In this document: positions 15,961-24,469 of the stretch, one piece after another
Numbering within the stretch: the stretch's first letter is position 1
Layout of the letters: the number at the start of each line of letters is the position of its first letter
DNA from: Thalassolituus sp. UBA674
GTDB taxonomy: Bacteria; Pseudomonadota; Gammaproteobacteria; Pseudomonadales; Oceanobacteraceae
Assembly: GCA_002298335.1 (NCBI GenBank)
Contig: DBNK01000024.1
Span: 54,634 to 84,595, forward strand
Length of the DNA stretch: 29,962 nucleotides
Direction: 5' to 3'
Made by a program: the position numbers and the translations under genes
Notes under the pieces: model-generated
The model's database searches: none
What the model saw: only the letters and a program-made list of their open reading frames with translations
Told to the model about the DNA's origin: nothing

Positions 15961-16848
15961 TTGGCTGACATTCTTTTTATCGGTTTAGGCGTCATGGGCG
16001 CTCCTATGGCTGCTCATCTTGCCAGTGCAGGTCACGCAGTCACCGTGACTAACCGCAGTCCGGCGAAAGTGGATAACTGGCTGCAGAAGCATAAAGGCAG
16101 TGCTCTGCCTCATCCCATTCCGCCCAGGCTGGATCTTGATGCTGTCATTCTGTGTGTTGGCAACGATAACGACGTACGCGAGTGGCTGACGGTCAAAGGT
16201 CTGCTGCCCGCTCTGAAACCCGGGACTCTGATCATTGATCACTCCACCACATCAGCAACACTGGCGGAAGAGATGGCAGCACGCTGTGCAGAAACCGGCG
16301 TGTATTTCTGCGATGTGCCGGTCTCCGGTGGCGAACAGGGAGCCATCAATGGTCAGCTGAGTCTGATGGCGGGCTGTGATTCAGCCGCTTATGACACATT
16401 AGTCTCACTGACAGCCCCTTACACCAAAGCAATCGCCCATATGGGCCCTCCCGGCTGCGGCCAGAAAACCAAAATGGTGAATCAGATCTGTATCACCGGT
16501 CTGGTAGAAGCCCTGTCAGAAGGCATTCTGTTTGCTCAGAAAGCTGGCCTGGACGTGGATAAAGTGATGCAGCTGGTATCCCAGGGAGCGGCCGGCAGCT
16601 GGCAGCTGAGCAACCGCTATAAAACCATGCTGGCCGGTGAATACGACCACGGGTTCGCGGTCGAGCTGATGTGCAAAGACCTGGATATCTGTCTTGATCA
16701 GGCCGGAAAGCTCGGCCTGGAGTTACCGGTGGCGACGCTGGTAAGCGGTTATTACCGTGAACTGATGCTGGCCGGACACAACCGCAAGGACACCTCATCT
16801 CTGCTGTTACGACTGCAGGAGCTGGACGCGGCCAAGGCTGAAGATTAA
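15961..16848 (+). CDS. NAD(P)-dependent beta-hydroxyacid dehydrogenase (3-hydroxyisobutyrate dehydrogenase family)
   Basis: Oxidoreductase of the family including 3-hydroxyisobutyrate dehydrogenase and tartronate semialdehyde reductase; the substrate cannot be told from sequence. With the TTG start at 15961 the product is 295 residues, beginning ADILFIGLGVMGAPMAAHL, so the dinucleotide-binding GxGxxG is at residues 8-13. The substrate motif DVPVSGGEQGAINGQLSLM and the catalytic-lysine motif GCGQKTKMVNQ (Lys171) follow; the C-terminal all-helical domain is complete. The TTG is preferred because AAGGAG lies 6 bases before it. A GTG at 15946 is in frame, but then this Shine-Dalgarno would be coding. 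It follows the gltA terminator and overlaps the MOSC gene by 4 bases tail to tail, with no terminator between. Confidence 0.88.
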   Translation: MADILFIGLGVMGAPMAAHLASAGHAVTVTNRSPAKVDNWLQKHKGSALPHPIPPRLDLDAVILCVGNDNDVREWLTVKGLLPALKPGTLIIDHSTTSATLAEEMAARCAETGVYFCDVPVSGGEQGAINGQLSLMAGCDSAAYDTLVSLTAPYTKAIAHMGPPGCGQKTKMVNQICITGLVEALSEGILFAQKAGLDVDKVMQLVSQGAAGSWQLSNRYKTMLAGEYDHGFAVELMCKDLDICLDQAGKLGLELPVATLVSGYYRELMLAGHNRKDTSSLLLRLQELDAAKAED

Positions 16849-17669
16849 TCACTAACGCCGGACGGTAAAGTCAGCGCCTCACCCACAGTGAGGCTCTGGC
16901 CGCTGAACACGGCGTTCTGACCAAAAATAATCTTACCATCGATGCGGCACAGGTCTTTCAGCGCCGCCATCACTTCCGGCGTCCGTTGTTGCGTCAGCGG
17001 ATCCCGGGTCGGCACCACACAGCGCTCGCAGGGCCAGATCATCTGCAGGTGTGCGCCGGTTGCAGTGCTCAGGCTCTGCCAGCCGCGTTCTGCAAAAGCG
17101 CCTCCGGCTTCACGGATCACGATATTCGGGCGGAAGCGCATGACGTCCACGTCCAGGCCAGCAACGTTAGTCAGTGCAGTAACACTGTCTTCTGTAACAA
17201 CCAGCAGCGGTGCACCATCGGCATAGACGACCTGGGTACCCGCCGCGATACCTGGCGCATTCGAGCGATTTACCGGCCGGTCATGATCCGGGGGCATGCA
17301 AACCAACCGGCATTCCTGCCCCAGAAATCCGCTCAACCACTGTGCCGCTGCATCACCGCAGTCGACAGCCTGCATCTGATCCCGCCAGACGGTCACTGGT
17401 GCCCGCTCATGTGAGCCCGGATAAACAACATCCAGTGGTTCCACATCAGCACGCGGACCAGATCCGCTCAGGCGGATGCCCTCTCTGCTCAGCTGCGGCC
17501 GGATAAAGGCCATGTCTGTGTGTTCACGCTGGGTCAGAAAACGCCCGTCGTGATCTACAATCAGGTAACGACGGTCACCCACCGGACCGAAGGCGTCGAA
17601 GTCCATACGCTCCACTTCAACAGCCGCGCAGGATTTGATGGGATAGATAAAAAGATGGGAAATCTGCAT
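16845..17669 (-). CDS. MOSC-domain protein (YcbX-like)
   Basis: Probable molybdenum-cofactor-binding protein related to YcbX/mARC, which reduce N-hydroxylated compounds; the exact substrate is unknown. The 274-residue product has the MOSC N-terminal beta-barrel (LFIYPIKSCAAVEVERM, GDRRYLIVDHDGRFLTQRE). The C-terminal MOSC domain carries the conserved cysteine region CERCVVPTRDP (Cys214 and Cys217). E. coli YcbX also has a C-terminal ferredoxin domain of about 85 residues, which is absent here, so an external electron donor is expected. The ATG at 17669 is chosen over 17696 because GGAGG lies 8 bases before it and the longer start would translate a terminator hairpin. Its ribosome site is inside the 3' arm of the terminator that follows cheV. 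Confidence 0.85.
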   Translation of the reverse strand: MQISHLFIYPIKSCAAVEVERMDFDAFGPVGDRRYLIVDHDGRFLTQREHTDMAFIRPQLSREGIRLSGSGPRADVEPLDVVYPGSHERAPVTVWRDQMQAVDCGDAAAQWLSGFLGQECRLVCMPPDHDRPVNRSNAPGIAAGTQVVYADGAPLLVVTEDSVTALTNVAGLDVDVMRFRPNIVIREAGGAFAERGWQSLSTATGAHLQMIWPCERCVVPTRDPLTQQRTPEVMAALKDLCRIDGKIIFGQNAVFSGQSLTVGEALTLPSGVSD

Positions 17670-17696
17670 AAAAAATGCCTCCGTCGGAGGAGGCAT
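17670..17696 (-). terminator. Terminator after cheV that contains the MOSC ribosome binding site
   Basis: On the minus strand ATGCCTCC and GGAGGCAT form an 8-bp stem with a 6-base loop, followed by five more T residues (17674 to 17670). It lies about 50 bases past the cheV stop. The 3' arm supplies GGAGG, and the T-tract ends directly at the ATG of the MOSC gene. Confidence 0.8.
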
Positions 17697-17744
17697 CTTA
17701 ACGCATTATGTCAGGAGCTGAAGCTCAGGACTGAAACTGAATGA

Positions 17745-18698
17745 TCAGTCGTCGGTGTGTTCTTTGCTATCCAGCCGCTCACGAATAAGGCGCTGCACTT
17801 CTTCAGCAAAGCCCTGGGGTGCGAACTTGGACAGGAAACCATCACAACCGACCTTTTTCACCATTGCCTTGTTGAAGTTACCGGACAGCGAGGTGTGCAG
17901 AATCACAAACAGCCCTTTCAACTGCGGATCACGGCGGATTTCGGTGGTCAGCATGTAACCATCCATCTCCGGCATTTCCGCATCAGTGATCACCATCAGC
18001 AGCTCCTGCAGCATTTCCGGTTTTTCTTCTTTCCAGTGCATGAGAATCTGATAGGCCTCAAGGCCGTTGTGCGCTTCAATCACTTTCACGCCCATCGGGG
18101 CCAGTACGTCACGCATCTGTTCACGGGCTACGTTGGAGTCGTCCACAATCAGAATCGGACGGCCGCGTACCTGATCAAGCAGCGGGTGATCATAATGCTC
18201 ATCGCCCAGCTGAGTGTTGTACGGAGCAATTTCTGCCAGCACTTTTTCAACGTCAATCACTTCGACGATACGGTCTTCATGACGGGTGATGGCGGTCAGA
18301 TAATGCTGGCGTCCGGCACCACCGGGCGGCGGCAGGATTTCATTCCAGTTCATGTTCACAATGCGGTCAACACCGCCGACCATAAAGGCCTGTACCGTCA
18401 TGTTGTATTCGGTGATGATCAGGTTGGTGGATTCTTCATCCACTTTCAGCGGGCCCAGTTTGATGGCCTGGCGCAGATCAACCACAGGCACAGTATGGCC
18501 ACGCACATGGCAGACGCCACGGATGCAGGGATGACTCTCCGGCATCTTGGTCAGCGGCACCATGCGCATCACTTCCTGCACCTTGAACACGTTGATGGCG
18601 AAACGCTGATTGCCACCCAGATGGAATAAGAGCAGTTCCAGCCGGTTCTGGCCAACCAGCTGGGTGCGTGCATCAACGCTGCTTAATACGCCTGTCAT
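17745..18698 (-). CDS. cheV: Chemotaxis protein CheV (CheW domain plus response-regulator receiver)
   Basis: Coupling protein linking chemoreceptors to the CheA kinase, with a receiver that tunes coupling by phosphorylation. The 317 residues contain a CheW domain at about 18-160 (LLLFHLGGNQRFAINVFKVQ, IRGVCHVRGHTVPVVDLRQ). The receiver at about 181-305 has the acidic pair Asp186-Asp187 (LIVDDS), phospho-acceptor Asp239 (ITDAEMPEMDGY), Thr269/Ser270 and Lys291 (FLSKFA), so it looks active. No other chemotaxis or flagellar gene is in the window; CheV proteins are often solitary and multiple per genome. The Shine-Dalgarno is weak (CAGGGT). It is co-oriented with waaC 109 bases upstream; no clear promoter was found between. 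Confidence 0.95.
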   Translation of the reverse strand: MTGVLSSVDARTQLVGQNRLELLLFHLGGNQRFAINVFKVQEVMRMVPLTKMPESHPCIRGVCHVRGHTVPVVDLRQAIKLGPLKVDEESTNLIITEYNMTVQAFMVGGVDRIVNMNWNEILPPPGGAGRQHYLTAITRHEDRIVEVIDVEKVLAEIAPYNTQLGDEHYDHPLLDQVRGRPILIVDDSNVAREQMRDVLAPMGVKVIEAHNGLEAYQILMHWKEEKPEMLQELLMVITDAEMPEMDGYMLTTEIRRDPQLKGLFVILHTSLSGNFNKAMVKKVGCDGFLSKFAPQGFAEEVQRLIRERLDSKEHTDD

Positions 18699-18807
18699 TG
18701 TGAATACCCTGTTGTTCAGTCTCTTTCCACAGTGTAGACAAAGAAGACCGTTTCACATGGTTTTCACTCAGCTGCCAGCTGTCTAACGCTGCATAAGGCA
18801 GATCAGG

Positions 18808-19821
18808 TCAGTCTGATGCGATGAGGTGATCCAGCACCCGCTGCGGCGGAATATCCCGGTAACAGGGTGGCTGAACGCCCTGTTCATCCGGTTTGAGGCA
18901 GGTGCGCGAGAGGCACGGGGCGCACTCACGCGTGCTCGACATCACTTCCACTTCCGGTCCGCAGACTCCGGTGAGACGAGCATCCGTGGCACCGTAAATG
19001 GCAACCGCCGGAATGTTCAGTGCGGCCACAACGTGAGACAGCCCGGTATCCACACCAACAACACGGCTGGCGTGTGCCAGCCAGGCATTGAGTTCATTGA
19101 GCCCCATTTTCGGCAGCACCGTCACACCCGCCTGCCCGGCCGCAATCCGCTCTGCCCGCTCCCGCTCTTCCTCATTCCCCCAGGGCAGAGCCACGCTGAA
19201 TCCCTGAGCTGTGACCAGCGCCGCCAGTTCACACCAGTAGGCTTCTGGCCAGAGTTTGGTTTCCCACGTTGTGCCGTGCAGGAACACCCAGTAGTCACTG
19301 TTGACCTGCGGACGTTCCCAGCGGCTGCGGTCTACTCCGTAATTCAGGGTATCCGGTACCTCATAACCGAACACCTGAGCAAACAGATCCCGGATACGGT
19401 CAATGGCATGACGGCCTTTGGCCACCGGGATGCCGTACTGATAGGCCAACGCCGCGAGCGGTTCACGGGCACTGTGTTTATCCAGTCCGTAACGCGGGCC
19501 GCGAGCAAGGCGGGTGAACATGGCACTTTTGACCAGGCCCTGAGCATCCAGCACGACATCGTATTCCTGATCCCTCAGGTCAGCGTAAAAGGCTTTCATT
19601 TCCTGGCGTACAGCGCGGTTTTTGAGGTCTTTGCGCCAACGTCGCCAGGCCACGGGAATCACCCGGGTAACGGCGGGGTGCCAGGACGGGATATCGCGGA
19701 AGCCCTCTTCCACCACCCAGTGAAATTCAATCCCGGGCACCTGCTGAAAGGCATCCTGCACCGCTGGCAGGGTATGGAATACATCGCCCAGAGAAGACGT
19801 TTTGATAAGCAGTACTTTCAA
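18808..19821 (-). CDS. waaC: Lipopolysaccharide heptosyltransferase I
   Basis: Adds the first heptose to Kdo of the LPS inner core at the cytoplasmic face. With the TTG start at 19821 the 337-residue product begins MKVLLIKTSSLGDVFHTLPA, matching WaaC, with the catalytic-base Asp13. The tracts EFHWVVEEGFRDIPSWHPAV, LDAQGLVKSA and the ADP-heptose site GVDTGLSHVVAAL (Asp258) are typical of GT9 heptosyltransferase I. TTG is preceded by AAAAGG at 7 bases. An in-frame GTG at 19866, with GAGG upstream, would add 15 residues ahead of the conserved start and is less likely. The C terminus holds four cysteines (C300, C303, C308, C320). The divergent neighbour is a membrane-glycan cassette, which fits an envelope locus. 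Confidence 0.93.
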   Translation of the reverse strand: MKVLLIKTSSLGDVFHTLPAVQDAFQQVPGIEFHWVVEEGFRDIPSWHPAVTRVIPVAWRRWRKDLKNRAVRQEMKAFYADLRDQEYDVVLDAQGLVKSAMFTRLARGPRYGLDKHSAREPLAALAYQYGIPVAKGRHAIDRIRDLFAQVFGYEVPDTLNYGVDRSRWERPQVNSDYWVFLHGTTWETKLWPEAYWCELAALVTAQGFSVALPWGNEEERERAERIAAGQAGVTVLPKMGLNELNAWLAHASRVVGVDTGLSHVVAALNIPAVAIYGATDARLTGVCGPEVEVMSSTRECAPCLSRTCLKPDEQGVQPPCYRDIPPQRVLDHLIASD

Positions 19822-19887
19822 CCGGTTACCTTTTAGCTGCGGAGGTCTGTTCGGAGTCAGGCGCACTTTACCTCAGGCGCCGCTGAC

Positions 19888-19916
19888 TTGACAGGTCATA
19901 ACGGGCTCAGCAAGAT
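19888..19916 (+). promoter_or_regulatory. Weak candidate promoter for the envelope-glycan cassette
   Basis: Perfect TTGACA (19888-19893) with CAAGAT at a 17-base spacing (3 of 6 to the -10 consensus). A start near 19923 would leave about 20 bases before the first gene. It lies in the 122-base divergent gap with waaC. Confidence 0.35.
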
Positions 19917-19943
19917 GCCGCCTTTATTTAACTGGTACATCCC

Positions 19944-20864
19944 GTGCTGAAATCGTGGAAATTCTGGCTGGGCTTTCTGCTGCTGAGTGGTCTGGTCTGG
20001 CTGGTCGGTGAAGAATACGGCTGGGTCAGCCTGCTCAGTGCCTGGCAACGGGTCCCGCCTGAGGCACTGGCCGTGGCAGTGGCTCTGATGCTGGTGAGCT
20101 ATCTGCTGCGGGCTGTGCGTTTCTTTGACTTTTTCATGCTGCGCAGTCAGCGCCATTTTGTGCGCCTGTTGCGTATTACTGTACTGCATAATTTCTTCAA
20201 CAATATGATGCCAATGCGCAGCGGTGAAGCGTCTTTCCCCATGTTGATGAAAGACTATTTCGCCGTTCCTTACCGCCACAGCGGCCCCGCTCTGTTGTGG
20301 CTACGGCTGCTGGATCTGTACGCCCTGCTGGCGCTGGCCTTTATCAGCCTGCAGAGCCTGGTGCCCTGGCCTCTGGCTGTGAAAGTGGTGATTTCAGCGC
20401 TGGTGATTATTGCGCCGCTCAGTGCTCTGCTGGTGCAGGAGAAGGTCCGCCGCTGGCTGTTATCGCATCAGGATGGCAGCTGGCAGAGCAAGGCCAGCGA
20501 GCTGATGACGGCCCTGCCGGACTCTCCCATGCGCTTTGTCCGCGCTCTGTTCTGGACGCTGGTGAACTGGCTGGTGAAAATTGTGGTCTATGCCTGGCTG
20601 CTGCAGGTGTTCACCGGGCTGGATTTCTATCAGTGCTGGAGCGGTGCCACCACCGGCGAGCTGTCCAGCGTACTGCCGATTCATGGCATCGCCGGAGCCG
20701 GCACCTATGAGGCTGGGGTGGTCGCCGGGCTGTTACCCTGGCAGGTGGATGCGTCCACCGCGCTGGCGGCGGCTGTGAACCTGCATCTGTTTGTACTGGG
20801 CACAACCCTGTTGCTGACCGGTCTGCTGGTGCTGCTCACCCACGGCGTACGCAACCGCAGCTGA
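19944..20864 (+). CDS. LPG-synthase-TM family membrane protein (UPF0104, MprF N-domain-like)
   Basis: Polytopic inner-membrane protein of 306 residues with about eight hydrophobic segments and a basic N terminus. The motifs HNFFNNMMPMRSGEASFP (near 85) and LSSVLPIHGIAGAGTYEAG (near 240) are the two signatures of the PF03706 family, the membrane part of MprF, where it acts in lipid flipping. Stand-alone members often lie with glycosyltransferases and are proposed to move lipid-linked sugars or phospholipids; that role here is inference. There is no lysyl-transfer domain. The start is a GTG with no clear Shine-Dalgarno. It is the first gene of a co-oriented set of glycosyltransferases. Confidence 0.8.
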   Translation: MLKSWKFWLGFLLLSGLVWLVGEEYGWVSLLSAWQRVPPEALAVAVALMLVSYLLRAVRFFDFFMLRSQRHFVRLLRITVLHNFFNNMMPMRSGEASFPMLMKDYFAVPYRHSGPALLWLRLLDLYALLALAFISLQSLVPWPLAVKVVISALVIIAPLSALLVQEKVRRWLLSHQDGSWQSKASELMTALPDSPMRFVRALFWTLVNWLVKIVVYAWLLQVFTGLDFYQCWSGATTGELSSVLPIHGIAGAGTYEAGVVAGLLPWQVDASTALAAAVNLHLFVLGTTLLLTGLLVLLTHGVRNRS

Positions 20865-20986
20865 CACAATGCGACCTGACCAGACCCAGCCCGGGCGCCG
20901 CGCTTATTTCACCGCCGGGTTGTTTTGGTTATCATCGCGCATCATTAATTTCTGACTGAGTGGTACCGATTTTGACTGAGGCCTCT

Positions 20987-22015
20987 GTGGCATCTGCAAC
21001 TATGCCGTCGCTTTCCGTTGTCATCCCTATGTACAACGAGATTGATAATGTGTCTCCCATGGTGGCCCGCGTAAACGAATCTCTGGCCGCGTATAACGGT
21101 CCGTGGGAACTGCTGGTTGTTGATGATGGCAGCAGCGACGGGACCCCTCAGGCCCTGCACCGTGAAACTGAGAAATACGGCTCTCATATCCGAGTTATCG
21201 AACTGCGCCGTAATTTCGGTCAGACCGCCGCCATGCAGGCCGGTATCGACGAAGCCCGTGGTGAGCTGATCGCAACGCTCGACGGTGACCTGCAGAATGA
21301 TCCGGACGATATTCCACGCATGGTCGTACACCTGCTGGAAAAAGATCTCGACCTGCTGACCGGCTGGCGTAAAAACCGCAAAGACGATCTGGTGCTGCGT
21401 AAGATTCCGTCACGCATTGCCAACCGTCTGATCGGCAAGATCACCGGTGTGCGCATCAACGACTACGGCTGCTCACTCAAGGTATACCGAGCCTCTGTGA
21501 TCAAGCAGGTACGTCTGTATGGTGAGATGCACCGCTTTATTCCGGCATGGGTTGCCGCGGTAGTGCCGCCCAGCCGTATCGGTGAGATTGTGGTGAAACA
21601 CAACGCCCGGGTCGCCGGTGAATCAAAGTACGGTATCTCACGGACATTCCGAGTGATTCTCGATCTGCTGTCGGTGTATTTCTTTATGCGTTACCGCGGC
21701 CGTCCGGGGCACTTCTTTGGTTCCATCGGCCTGGCACTGGGCTCCATGAGTTCACTACTGCTGGTGTATCTGGCCATCGTGAAGTTCGCCATGGGTGAAG
21801 ACATCGGCGGCCGGCCGCTGTTTCTGATCGCCGTGGTCTTCCTGATTGCCTCGCTGCAGTTCCTCACCACAGGTGTTCTGTCTGAGCTGATTTCGCGTAC
21901 GTATTTTGAATCGTCCCAGCGCCAGCAGTACGTGATTTACCGTCGTGACGAAGAAACCGGTTCGTCTGCGCCGGGCTGGGCTAACGTATCCGATCCTGAA
22001 CAACCCAAAGGTTAA
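20987..22015 (+). CDS. GT2 polyprenyl-phosphate glycosyltransferase (ArnC/GtrB/DPM1-like)
   Basis: Transfers a sugar from a nucleotide donor to undecaprenyl phosphate at the cytoplasmic face. The catalytic domain shows LSVVIPMYNEIDNV, VVDDGSSDGT, RRNFGQTAAMQAGID and the metal-binding DGD in ATLDGDLQNDP. Two C-terminal membrane helices (HFFGSIGLALGSMSSLLLV and the following LIAVVFLIASLQFL) anchor it, as in ArnC and GtrB. The sugar is not identifiable. Start is uncertain: GTG 20987 has GAGG 5 bases upstream; GTG 20960 and ATG 21002 are in-frame alternatives. The gene ends 9 bases before the ArnT-like gene, to which it would supply polyprenyl-linked sugar. Confidence 0.88.
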   Translation: MASATMPSLSVVIPMYNEIDNVSPMVARVNESLAAYNGPWELLVVDDGSSDGTPQALHRETEKYGSHIRVIELRRNFGQTAAMQAGIDEARGELIATLDGDLQNDPDDIPRMVVHLLEKDLDLLTGWRKNRKDDLVLRKIPSRIANRLIGKITGVRINDYGCSLKVYRASVIKQVRLYGEMHRFIPAWVAAVVPPSRIGEIVVKHNARVAGESKYGISRTFRVILDLLSVYFFMRYRGRPGHFFGSIGLALGSMSSLLLVYLAIVKFAMGEDIGGRPLFLIAVVFLIASLQFLTTGVLSELISRTYFESSQRQQYVIYRRDEETGSSAPGWANVSDPEQPKG

Positions 22016-22024
22016 CCCAGCGCC

Positions 22025-23599
22025 ATGCGATCGTTCGCCCTGCCACTCTGGCTGTTAATTCTGACAGCCGGACTGATGACGCTTAACCTCAATGGTTATC
22101 TGCTGTTTGATCATGACGAAGGGGCCTTCAGTGAGGCCACCCGTGGGATGTTTGAGCGCGGTGATTTTCTGACCACCTATCTCAACGACAATCCCCGTTT
22201 TGACAAACCGATCCTGATTTACTGGTTGCAGGCGGCTTCGATTGCCGTCTTCGGCACGGATGTCTGGGCGTTCCGCCTGCCTTCTGCACTGGCCGGTATC
22301 GGCTGGGTCTGGGCCATCTTCGCCTTTACCCGGCGCTTTACTGATCAGCCGACCGCTGTATCTGCCTCGCTGATTGCCGCTACGGCGCTGGGCATCAATG
22401 TGATCTGTCACGTGGCCACGGCCGACGCCCTGCTGAATATGCTGCTGGCAACAACCCTGCTGACCATGTACGCCTGGAGTCAGTCGCCACACAAAGGGCT
22501 GCTCTATCTGGTGTACGTTCTCATGGCATTGGGTACGCTGACCAAAGGACCGGTGGCAGTGGTCATTCCGTTTCTTGCCGGTGGGTTGTTTTTCATTGCC
22601 GCCGGTCAGTTCCGCGATTTCCTGCGTGCCATTTTCTTTGTGCCGGGCTGGATCGTCTTTGTGGTTATCGCCGTACCCTGGTACATCCTTGAGTACCTGG
22701 CCCAGGGCCAGGCCTTTATTGACGGCTTTTTCTTCAAGCACAACGTCAACCGCTTCAACAACGCGATGGAAGGTCATGATGGCGGCTTCCTGTTTTACCC
22801 TCTGGTGCTGCCCTTCCTGTTAGCGCCTTTCGGTGGACTGCTGCTGCGCATTCTGCCCAGTGCACGGGCGCTCATGGTGGGTGGCGACAAGCTCGACCGC
22901 TTCCTGTGGATATGGTTTCTGGTGGTACTGGTACTCTTCAGTCTGGCCAGTACCAAGCTGCCGCATTACATCCTCTACGGAGTGACGCCGCTGGTGATCC
23001 TGATGGCGCGCCACCGCGAGTGGCTGCAGAGCCGCTGGCTTGCAGCCGTGTTCCCGCTGATTGTGCTGTCACTGCTGGTCGCCTTCCCTTTGCTGATTCC
23101 GGTGGTGGAAAGCCGTCTGACCAACCCGATTGAGATCGCCACGGCCCAGCGGGCAGCGGTGTTCTTTGACCGTGATTTTGTCATCGTCGCTGCTATCGGT
23201 GCCCTGATTGCCCTGGCGGTGATCTTCTGGCCACGCCTGAAGCCCTGGCAGGCCCTGTGTGCCAGCGGTGCCGCTCAACTGATTCTGCTGTGGTTCCTGT
23301 TTGTGCCTATGTTCAGCGAAACCCAGCAGCGCCCGGTCTGGGAAGCCGCCATGTTTGCACGCGGACTGGACGAACCCGTGTACACCCAGTCTGTGAACCT
23401 GCCGAGCTTCAACGTCTATCTGGATAAGGTTACCGAGAAGCGCTCGCTGGAACCGGGAGAAATTGGCTTCGCCCGTGAAGACCGCATTAAGTACGATGAT
23501 TATCAGATTCTGTTTCAGTCAGGCCCGGTGCTGATTATCCGCCGCGATGACGTCACAGCAGAACCCATCACAGCCGAGCCAGTGCCCCATGAAGACTGA
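22025..23599 (+). CDS. ArnT-like membrane glycosyltransferase (PMT/GT83 family)
   Basis: Integral membrane glycosyltransferase that uses a polyprenyl-phosphate sugar as donor; in the namesake the acceptor is a lipid A phosphate. The 524 residues have about twelve hydrophobic segments in the N-terminal 430. Family motifs are the periplasmic-loop acidic pair DHDEGAFSEATRGM (29-42) and RFDKPILIYWL (58-68), then ATADALL near 134 and GTLTKGPVAVVIPFL near 175. The short soluble C-terminal domain matches ArnT-type architecture. No arnA, arnB or arnD is in the window, so aminoarabinose itself is not implied. It overlaps the next gene by 11 bases. Confidence 0.88.
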   Translation: MRSFALPLWLLILTAGLMTLNLNGYLLFDHDEGAFSEATRGMFERGDFLTTYLNDNPRFDKPILIYWLQAASIAVFGTDVWAFRLPSALAGIGWVWAIFAFTRRFTDQPTAVSASLIAATALGINVICHVATADALLNMLLATTLLTMYAWSQSPHKGLLYLVYVLMALGTLTKGPVAVVIPFLAGGLFFIAAGQFRDFLRAIFFVPGWIVFVVIAVPWYILEYLAQGQAFIDGFFFKHNVNRFNNAMEGHDGGFLFYPLVLPFLLAPFGGLLLRILPSARALMVGGDKLDRFLWIWFLVVLVLFSLASTKLPHYILYGVTPLVILMARHREWLQSRWLAAVFPLIVLSLLVAFPLLIPVVESRLTNPIEIATAQRAAVFFDRDFVIVAAIGALIALAVIFWPRLKPWQALCASGAAQLILLWFLFVPMFSETQQRPVWEAAMFARGLDEPVYTQSVNLPSFNVYLDKVTEKRSLEPGEIGFAREDRIKYDDYQILFQSGPVLIIRRDDVTAEPITAEPVPHED

Positions 23600-24371
23600 A
23601 ACTCTGCTTTATCTGGTCAGCAGTCTGCTGCTGGCCGGGGTCGTGGTGCTGAGCATCACGGACGCCAATGTCAGTCTGTTCCTGTGGCTGAATCAGCATC
23701 TGCAGGTGTTACCGGATACATTCTGGAGCAACATGACCTTCGTTGCCGATACCCTGTTCGCCGTAGCCGTGCTTGGCTCAGTGGCATCTCTGCGTCCGGC
23801 GATGTTCAATTCAGGCCTGGTGCTGCTGATTCTCGGTGCTCTGTTTGTTCAGGGACTGAAGCCTGCGCTGGATATCCTCAGACCGGCTGCGGTGCTGGGC
23901 ACCGATGCCGTGCATATCATCGGCCCGGTACTGAAAAATCACAGCTTTCCGTCTGGTCACTCTTTCACTGCGCTGGCCACCGCCGGTCTGGTGCTGCTGT
24001 ACAGCCCGTTCACCGGCTCACGCGGTGCACTGGTATCTGTGCTGGTGCTGGGCACGGCTCTGACCGCGGCCCTCAGCCGTGCAGCCGTCGGAGCGCACTG
24101 GCCCATGGACATTCTGGTTGGTTCAGCCGCAGGTCTGCTGTTTGCCATTCTGGCAAAAACCCTGACAGAGAAGCTGAGCTGGCTGCAGAGCCGGGGCATT
24201 GAGTGGTTTTCTGCAGCGCTTCTGACCATCACCTGCATCAGCCTGATCTTTCATGAAAGCAATTACCCGGCAACACGTCCGCTGTGCGTGATCTCCGGTG
24301 TCCTGTCGACGGCCCTGCTGCTGCGCTATGGCTGGCAGACCTGGCAAGCCCGCCAGGCCAGAGCCGGGTAA
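23589..24371 (+). CDS. PAP2-family membrane phosphatase
   Basis: Lipid phosphatase or phosphotransferase of 260 residues with six predicted membrane segments. The three PAP2 motifs are complete: K91 to R98-P99 (KPALDILRP), PSGH at 121-124 with the catalytic His124, and S163-R164 to H170 and D174 (SRAAVGAHWPMD). Family members dephosphorylate undecaprenyl diphosphate, phosphatidylglycerol phosphate or lipid A; this one cannot be assigned. The context after a polyprenyl-sugar transferase suggests carrier recycling or lipid A dephosphorylation. The ATG at 23589 is chosen because it begins right before the hydrophobic N terminus; an upstream in-frame start would add 14 polar residues inside the preceding gene. 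Confidence 0.85.
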   Translation: MKTETLLYLVSSLLLAGVVVLSITDANVSLFLWLNQHLQVLPDTFWSNMTFVADTLFAVAVLGSVASLRPAMFNSGLVLLILGALFVQGLKPALDILRPAAVLGTDAVHIIGPVLKNHSFPSGHSFTALATAGLVLLYSPFTGSRGALVSVLVLGTALTAALSRAAVGAHWPMDILVGSAAGLLFAILAKTLTEKLSWLQSRGIEWFSAALLTITCISLIFHESNYPATRPLCVISGVLSTALLLRYGWQTWQARQARAG

Positions 24372-24411
24372 AGATTCCGCCAGATTCTTATTTGTTTAAT
24401 ACTTGTGTTTT

Positions 24412-24417
24412 ATAGTG
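24412..24417 (+). promoter_or_regulatory. Possible fabB -10 element
   Basis: TATAGT (5 of 6 to consensus) lies 53 bases upstream of the fabB ATG in an A/T-rich patch. No good -35 is found at 16-18 bases, so an activator-dependent promoter or a chance match are both possible. The context TTATAGTGAG resembles the repeats in the gltA leader. Confidence 0.3.
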
Positions 24418-24469
24418 AGGCAGGCCTGCTGTGTCAGGCGCCGGAACCAACATCTGCAGAGCGAGCAAC

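Noticed and set aside
18826..19836. 336-codon open frame opposite waaC
   Set aside because: Codon-aligned with waaC, no recognisable domain, and waaC is complete on the other strand.
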